From contig OY970240.1 in assembly GCA_963715445.1 (NCBI GenBank), positions 930,001-994,000 of the forward strand: a DNA stretch of 64,000 nt, given 5' to 3'. The translations under genes were made by a program, and so were the position numbers. Shown piece after piece: positions 60,017 to 64,000 of the stretch (within the stretch, counting starts at the first letter, position 1; every line of letters starts with the position of its first letter). The notes under the pieces were generated by a model, which saw only the letters and a program-made list of their open reading frames with translations, did not search any database and was not told the DNA's origin. This stretch comes from JAAYBF01 sp963715445 (GTDB lineage Bacteria; Actinomycetota; Thermoleophilia; Solirubrobacterales; Thermoleophilaceae).

Positions 60017-61192
60017 TCACGAAACCGCACGCACGACCTGCGGCGCCACATAGAGCCGCGCTCCTCGGGAGTCGGTCAGCGAGGATGCCTCGAGGATGTC
60101 GAGAGCTACGAGAGTGTTGATGGCGTTGATCGCGCCCTGCCCGGACAGGCCATAGCGGCTGGCCACGTCCCCCCGCGCCACGTAGGGGTATCCGACCAGA
60201 TCAGCCGCTAGACGTTCAGCCGCACCGCGTTTGCCAGCCGCTTGCACTGTTGAGCGGAGCTCGTTTTGCAGTGCCACGAGACGTTCGACCTTCTGCTGCG
60301 ACTCGATCGCAGCAGCGGCTACGCCCTCTGCGAAGAACGCGATCCACGTGTCCCAATCACCGTCCAAGCTCAGCTCCAGCAATACAGCCTGGTATCGGTC
60401 ACGGCGCTGCTCGAACCAAGGCGACACGACCAGGAGGGGCTCACGGATAACGGCTCCTCGAAGGAGCTGCACGATGATCAGAAGTCGCCCGAGACGTCCG
60501 TTGCCGTCCGAGTACGGATGGAGACATTCGAACTGGTAGTGCGTCATCGCGGCTTGAACCACGGTCGGAAGGCTGGGAGGGTGGTTTATCCAGTCGAGCA
60601 AGCTCTCCACCCCCGCGCGCAGTTGATCGCCGGGAGGTGGCGGGATGAAGCGAGCATCGTCGAAGCCCCCACCGCGACGCCCAATCACAACGATTCGATC
60701 ACGCAAGCCGCCGGTATCGCTCAGCTCGCCGGCCGTCCCTCGGACGAGTGTTCGATGCAACTCTCCGAGCATTCCCAACGAGACAGGTCGCTCCTCCGGC
60801 CAGGAAAAGGCGAGCTCGGCAACCGACTCGAAGTTGAGGATCTCTCGCAGCTCAGCGGTCATGTTGAGCTGGTCCTCCCGATCCGCAGCGAGAACATCGG
60901 CGAAGGGTGCGTAGGTGCCCTCGAGGGCACTCGTGCTCTGCGCTTCACGCCTGAGCGCTGGACGACGGAGCAACGCCGGTCGCGGGATGAGCCGTGCGGC
61001 ACCATCCAGGCGAGCCAGAGCAGCTGTGGCCGACGTGACCACCGTCCAGGTGGATGTGGACAAGCTCAACGAGGTAGGCAAAGGTTCCGGCAGGAAGGCG
61101 TGCCCCTCTACGATCTCTTGAGTCGCCGGGTCTGGACCAAGAATCGGGACCAGGCGGCCTATTGGGCTCTTGCTGAGGCGATCAAGGTCCAT
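60017..61192 (-). CDS. Class II Fic family protein with C-terminal winged helix
   Basis: A 391-residue protein. The Fic motif at residues 225-233 and beyond reads HPYSDGNGRLGR, so the AMPylation active site is intact. An inhibitory T-x3-E-G motif (T87-S-A-L-E91-G) near the N-terminus places it in class II, where the domain blocks itself. The last 65 residues (YVARGDVASRYGLSGQGAIN.., wing LYVAPQVV) look like a winged HTH, so it may bind DNA and autoregulate. Codon use and base composition are less GC-biased than its neighbours, suggesting transfer. No antitoxin gene beside it. Confidence 0.9.
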   Translation of the reverse strand: MDLDRLSKSPIGRLVPILGPDPATQEIVEGHAFLPEPLPTSLSLSTSTWTVVTSATAALARLDGAARLIPRPALLRRPALRREAQSTSALEGTYAPFADVLAADREDQLNMTAELREILNFESVAELAFSWPEERPVSLGMLGELHRTLVRGTAGELSDTGGLRDRIVVIGRRGGGFDDARFIPPPPGDQLRAGVESLLDWINHPPSLPTVVQAAMTHYQFECLHPYSDGNGRLGRLLIIVQLLRGAVIREPLLVVSPWFEQRRDRYQAVLLELSLDGDWDTWIAFFAEGVAAAAIESQQKVERLVALQNELRSTVQAAGKRGAAERLAADLVGYPYVARGDVASRYGLSGQGAINAINTLVALDILEASSLTDSRGARLYVAPQVVRAVS

Positions 61193-61212
61193 GACCCAAG
61201 TCTATAGCTTAA

Positions 61213-61243
61213 AACTTGTGTTGGCCTGGGGTGTACGCAAGTT
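61213..61243. promoter_or_regulatory. Inverted repeat upstream of the Fic gene
   Basis: AACTTG (61213-61218) and CAAGTT (61238-61243) flank a 19-base spacer, ending about 20 bases from the Fic start on its 5' side. With a winged HTH in the Fic protein, this is a candidate self-binding site. The AT-rich stretch TATAGCTTAAAA at 61203-61214 may be its -10 region. Confidence 0.35.
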
Positions 61244-61335
61244 GTCTTGAAAGGCCCTGGAACTAAGGGAACGTGATCGCGGCCACCCCGCCGAGCCGAG
61301 CTTTCGATGCGACACCGACTGGGTAGTAGGCCCCA

Positions 61336-62985
61336 ATGCCCGACCTGGTCCTCGGCCCGCTGCTGCGCTATGTCGGCGAGACGTGCGCAGTGGTCTGGGT
61401 CGAAACCGACAGCGCATGCGAAGTCGCCGTCCTCGGCACCCAGGCGAAGACCTTCACGGTCGCCGGCCACCACTACGCGATCGTGCGCGCCGAGGGCCTA
61501 GAGCCCGAGAGGCGCTACGAGTACACGGTCGAGCTCGACGGCGAGCGCGTATGGCCGCTCGCCGACTCGCCGCTCCCGCCCTCGAGCTTCCGCGCGCGGC
61601 CCAAGCCGCCGCCGCTGCGCATCTCGTTCGGGTCCTGCCGCGTCGGCGTGCCCCACGAGGACCCCTACACGCAGCCGAGGGACGAACACCCCGACGGACA
61701 CGAGCTCGATCCGCTTCGCGCGCTGGCTTTGCGGATGGCCCATCAGGACCCCGACGAGTGGCCCGACCTGCTGCTCCTGCTCGGCGACCAGGTCTACGCC
61801 GACGAGGTCTCGCCGAAGACGCGCGAGTTCGTCGAGGCCAAGCGCGACATCGACGAGCCGCCCGGGCCGATCGCGCTCGACTTCGAGGAGTACACCCGCC
61901 TCTACCGCGAGTCGTGGAGCGACCCGGTCATCCGCTGGCTGCTGTCGACGGTCTCCAGCGCGATGATCTTCGACGACCACGACGTGCACGACGACTGGAA
62001 CATCTCGCGCGCGTGGCTCGACGAGATGCACACGACCGACTGGTGGGAGGAGCACATCATCGGCGCGATCATGTCCTACTGGATCTACCAGCACGCGGGG
62101 AACCTCAGCCCCGACGAGCAGGACCGCGACGGCCTGCTGCACCGCTGCCACGAGGCCGGGGATGCCGAGCAGCTGCTGCGCGACTTCGCCAAGCGCTCCG
62201 CGTACACGACCGACGGCGTCCGCTGGAGCTACCACCGCGATCTCAACGGCTCACGCCTGCTGGTGATCGACTCGCGCGCCGGCCGCTGCCTCGACGAGGG
62301 CTCGCGCTCGATGCTCGACGAGGACGAGTGGCGCTGGGTCGGCGAGCAGATGGAGGGGGACTTCGACCACCTCCTGATCGCCAGCTCGCTGCCGTGGCTC
62401 CTGGCGCCGGGGATGCACCACCTGGAGGCGTGGAGCGAGGCCGTCTGCGGGGGTGCCTGGGGTCCGCTCGCGGCGCGCCAGGTCGAGCGCATCCGCCAGG
62501 CGCTCGACCTGGAGCACTGGGCGGCGTTCAACGAGTCGTTCGAGCGGCTCGCCGAGCTGCAGCGCCAAGTCGGCGCGGGCGAGCGCGGGAAGCCGCCCGC
62601 TTCGATCGTCACGCTCTCGGGCGACGTCCACCACGCCTACCTCAGCGAGGTCGGCTTTCGGCGCGGCAGCGGGGTCGAGAGCGCCGTCTACCAGGCCGTC
62701 TGCTCGCCGCTTCGCAATCCGCTCAACAAGCGCGAGCGCTACGCGATGCGCGCCGCGGCCTCACGTCCGGCGCACGCCGTGGCGCGTGCGCTGGCCCTCG
62801 CCGCGGGCGTGCCGGACCCCTCGGTCACCTGGCGGGCGCTCGACGACAGCCCGTGGTTCGACAACCAGGTGGCCTCCCTGAAGATCGACGGCCGCAGGAA
62901 CGAGCTGCGGCTCGACAAGGCCGTCCCCGGCCCGACCGACGGCGAGCCCGGGCTCGAGCGCGTCCTGACGCGGTCCCTGGCGTGA
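61336..62985 (+). CDS. PhoD-like alkaline phosphatase family metallophosphoesterase
   Basis: A 549-residue protein of the PhoD/DUF7800 type. A fibronectin-like N-domain (about 1-95) with YVGETCAVVWVETDSACEVA is followed by the metallophosphatase core: ISFGSCRVG, LLLGDQVYADE, IFDDHDVHDDWN, LLVIDSRAG and TLSGDVHHAY. No signal peptide, so it should be cytoplasmic, unlike secreted PhoD. Substrate is unknown. ATG 61336. A 77-base gap leads to thyX on the same strand. Confidence 0.88.
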   Translation: MPDLVLGPLLRYVGETCAVVWVETDSACEVAVLGTQAKTFTVAGHHYAIVRAEGLEPERRYEYTVELDGERVWPLADSPLPPSSFRARPKPPPLRISFGSCRVGVPHEDPYTQPRDEHPDGHELDPLRALALRMAHQDPDEWPDLLLLLGDQVYADEVSPKTREFVEAKRDIDEPPGPIALDFEEYTRLYRESWSDPVIRWLLSTVSSAMIFDDHDVHDDWNISRAWLDEMHTTDWWEEHIIGAIMSYWIYQHAGNLSPDEQDRDGLLHRCHEAGDAEQLLRDFAKRSAYTTDGVRWSYHRDLNGSRLLVIDSRAGRCLDEGSRSMLDEDEWRWVGEQMEGDFDHLLIASSLPWLLAPGMHHLEAWSEAVCGGAWGPLAARQVERIRQALDLEHWAAFNESFERLAELQRQVGAGERGKPPASIVTLSGDVHHAYLSEVGFRRGSGVESAVYQAVCSPLRNPLNKRERYAMRAAASRPAHAVARALALAAGVPDPSVTWRALDDSPWFDNQVASLKIDGRRNELRLDKAVPGPTDGEPGLERVLTRSLA

Positions 62986-63062
62986 GCTGCCCTATTCGTG
63001 CCCTGCGCCTGTCCGATTCGTGTCAGGTTCCCGTCCGGTCGCGTGCGTAGGGTCGCCAGCCC

Positions 63063-63848
63063 GTGCACGAGACCACGCCGACCGTCCACCTGATCGCCCG
63101 TCCCGAGCTCAACGTCGACGGCCTGCGCGACTACCTGACCGACGTCGGCGGCCAGTCCTGGCTGGAGCGCCGGCTCGGCGAGGACGACCGCGCCAGCGCC
63201 GGCGAGATGCTCGTGGAGTTCGGCGGGCGCGCCTGCTACCGCAGCTGGGAACCAGGGCTCAATCCGAACGTCACCAAGGTCCGCACCGATCAGCGCGAGT
63301 ACTTCGCGAACATCCTCCGCAGCGCCCACGGCAGCGTGCTGGAGCACGCCAACTACTCGTTCGTGCTGCGCAACGTCTCACGCGTCTTCACCCATGAGCT
63401 CGTCCGCCACCGCGCCGGCTCCGCGTTCAGCCAGGAGAGCCTGCGCTACGTGCGGCTGACCGACATCGGCTTCCGCGTGCCACCGGCGCTCGAGCCGGTG
63501 CGGGACCAGGTGATCTCGATCGTCGAGCAGCTCGAGGAGTTCCAGCTGAGCGCCGCCGGCGAGCTCGGGATCGACGACGAGGGCGTGCCCTTCCACATCA
63601 AGAAGGAGGTCACCTCGGCGCTGCGCCGCCTCGCGCCGCTCGGCCTCTCGACCGACATCGTGTGGACCGCCAACGCGCGCACGCTGCGCCACGTCATCGA
63701 GATGCGCACGGCAGAGGGGGCCGAGGAGGAGCTGCGCCTGGTGTTCGATCAGGTCGTGCGGATCATGCTCGAGGAGGCGCCCGGCCTGTTCCAGGACTTC
63801 AGCCGTCGAGACGACGGCTCCTGGGCGCCCGAGCACCACAAGGTCTAG
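63063..63848 (+). CDS. thyX: Flavin-dependent thymidylate synthase
   Basis: A 261-residue enzyme making dTMP from dUMP with methylene-THF and FAD/NADPH. The ThyX motif RHRAGSAFSQESLRY (RHR-x5-S) is present, as are EFGGRACYRSWEPG and the HGSVLEHANYSFVLRNVSR helix region. GTG 63063. It replaces ThyA in many actinobacteria. The next gene begins about 100 bases on, after a structured leader. Confidence 0.95.
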   Translation: MHETTPTVHLIARPELNVDGLRDYLTDVGGQSWLERRLGEDDRASAGEMLVEFGGRACYRSWEPGLNPNVTKVRTDQREYFANILRSAHGSVLEHANYSFVLRNVSRVFTHELVRHRAGSAFSQESLRYVRLTDIGFRVPPALEPVRDQVISIVEQLEEFQLSAAGELGIDDEGVPFHIKKEVTSALRRLAPLGLSTDIVWTANARTLRHVIEMRTAEGAEEELRLVFDQVVRIMLEEAPGLFQDFSRRDDGSWAPEHHKV

Positions 63849-63870
63849 GCCGACCGGAAGCGCCCCGCCC

Positions 63871-63935
63871 TGCGTATTCGCATGGCGACAGCGCAACTCG
63901 AACCCCTCTGAGCGGTTTCAGGGGCATCACCAACC
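63871..63935 (+). promoter_or_regulatory. Structured leader element (copy B) before the gene at the window end
   Basis: A small hairpin TGCG-TATT-CGCA (63871-63882) is followed by GCGCAACTC, a stem CCCCT/AGGGG (63903-63907, 63920-63924), a loop with GGTT (63914-63917) and downstream ACCAACC whose AACC (63932-63935) can pair with that loop as an H-type pseudoknot. The AAGGAGA ribosome site follows directly. The order matches copy A at 20916-20976. Confidence 0.45.
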
Positions 63936-63948
63936 AAGGAGATGTCCC

Positions 63949-64000
63949 GTGATACGCAGCACCAAGAGATTTGGCCTCACCAGCACAGCGGCCGCCGGCC
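63949..64000 (+). CDS. Start of a probable secreted-protein gene (truncated by window)
   Basis: GTG 63949 follows AAGGAGA with a six-base spacer. The 17 visible codons (VIRSTKRFGLTSTAAAG) give a basic N-terminus followed by a small-residue run, as in a signal peptide. The frame runs off the window, so nothing else can be said. The element-B leader and its similarity to the leader of the second six-cysteine gene suggest that this too is an exported protein. Confidence 0.5.
   Translation, partial: MIRSTKRFGLTSTAAAG

Overview
The window is GC-rich, densely packed bacterial chromosome. Codons end overwhelmingly in G or C, and GTG and TTG starts are common. The gene set points to a deep-branching actinomycete: a NucS mismatch endonuclease, a six-gene mce operon with a TetR-type regulator, ThyX, DrrAB-type ABC exporter genes, an LmeA-like DUF2993 protein and a complete nuoA-N operon. 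Class Thermoleophilia (Solirubrobacterales-like) is my best guess. That placement is inference from gene content, since no rRNA lies in the window. No CRISPR array, insertion sequence or prophage is visible, and no gene-free stretch exceeds about 300 bases.

Layout. 0-10 kb holds housekeeping and stress genes: a low-molecular-weight phosphatase, a two-component system with a secreted DUF5666-like protein, tadA, a secreted subtilisin, a universal stress protein, an AI-2E-type permease, nucS, a YqgE/AlgH protein, msrA and pdxH. 10-20 kb is a minus-strand block of six overlapping mce genes plus a small lipoprotein, read away from a divergent TetR gene. No yrbE/mlaE permease or mlaF ATPase is present. 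20-22 kb carries a recent tandem duplication of a secreted six-cysteine protein, each copy with a double-hairpin terminator and the two with different structured leaders. 22-26 kb holds a VWA protein, an LPXTG-type repeat protein, another secreted anchored protein and a BrkB-like membrane protein.

26-38 kb is mixed metabolism and regulation: an FAD dehydrogenase, an MMPL exporter with a divergent HxlR regulator and a perfect operator-like palindrome, an EAL-DICT protein facing a degenerate GGDEF-like protein, a GlxA-type regulator, an MBL-fold hydrolase whose stop lies inside an antisense tRNA-Arg, a Nudix gene next to a DrrAB-type exporter, tRNA-Ser(GCU) and an LmeA-like protein. 38-41 kb contains the most unusual locus. 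Three tightly coupled minus-strand genes encode a membrane L,D-transpeptidase with a cytoplasmic sigma-region-4-like head, an ECF sigma factor, and an O6-alkylguanine alkyltransferase. tRNA-Ser(UGA) and serS follow.

43-60 kb has a cytochrome c and a cupredoxin lipoprotein in divergent orientation, a serine-kinase-like anti-sigma gene, a 102-nt palindromic element, and the 14-gene nuo operon for respiratory complex I. 60-64 kb has a class II Fic protein, a PhoD-like phosphatase, thyX, and the start of another secreted-protein gene. The leader of that last gene resembles the leader of the second six-cysteine paralog. Together the genes describe an aerobic, heavily secreting bacterium with an envelope of uncertain lipid-transport wiring.
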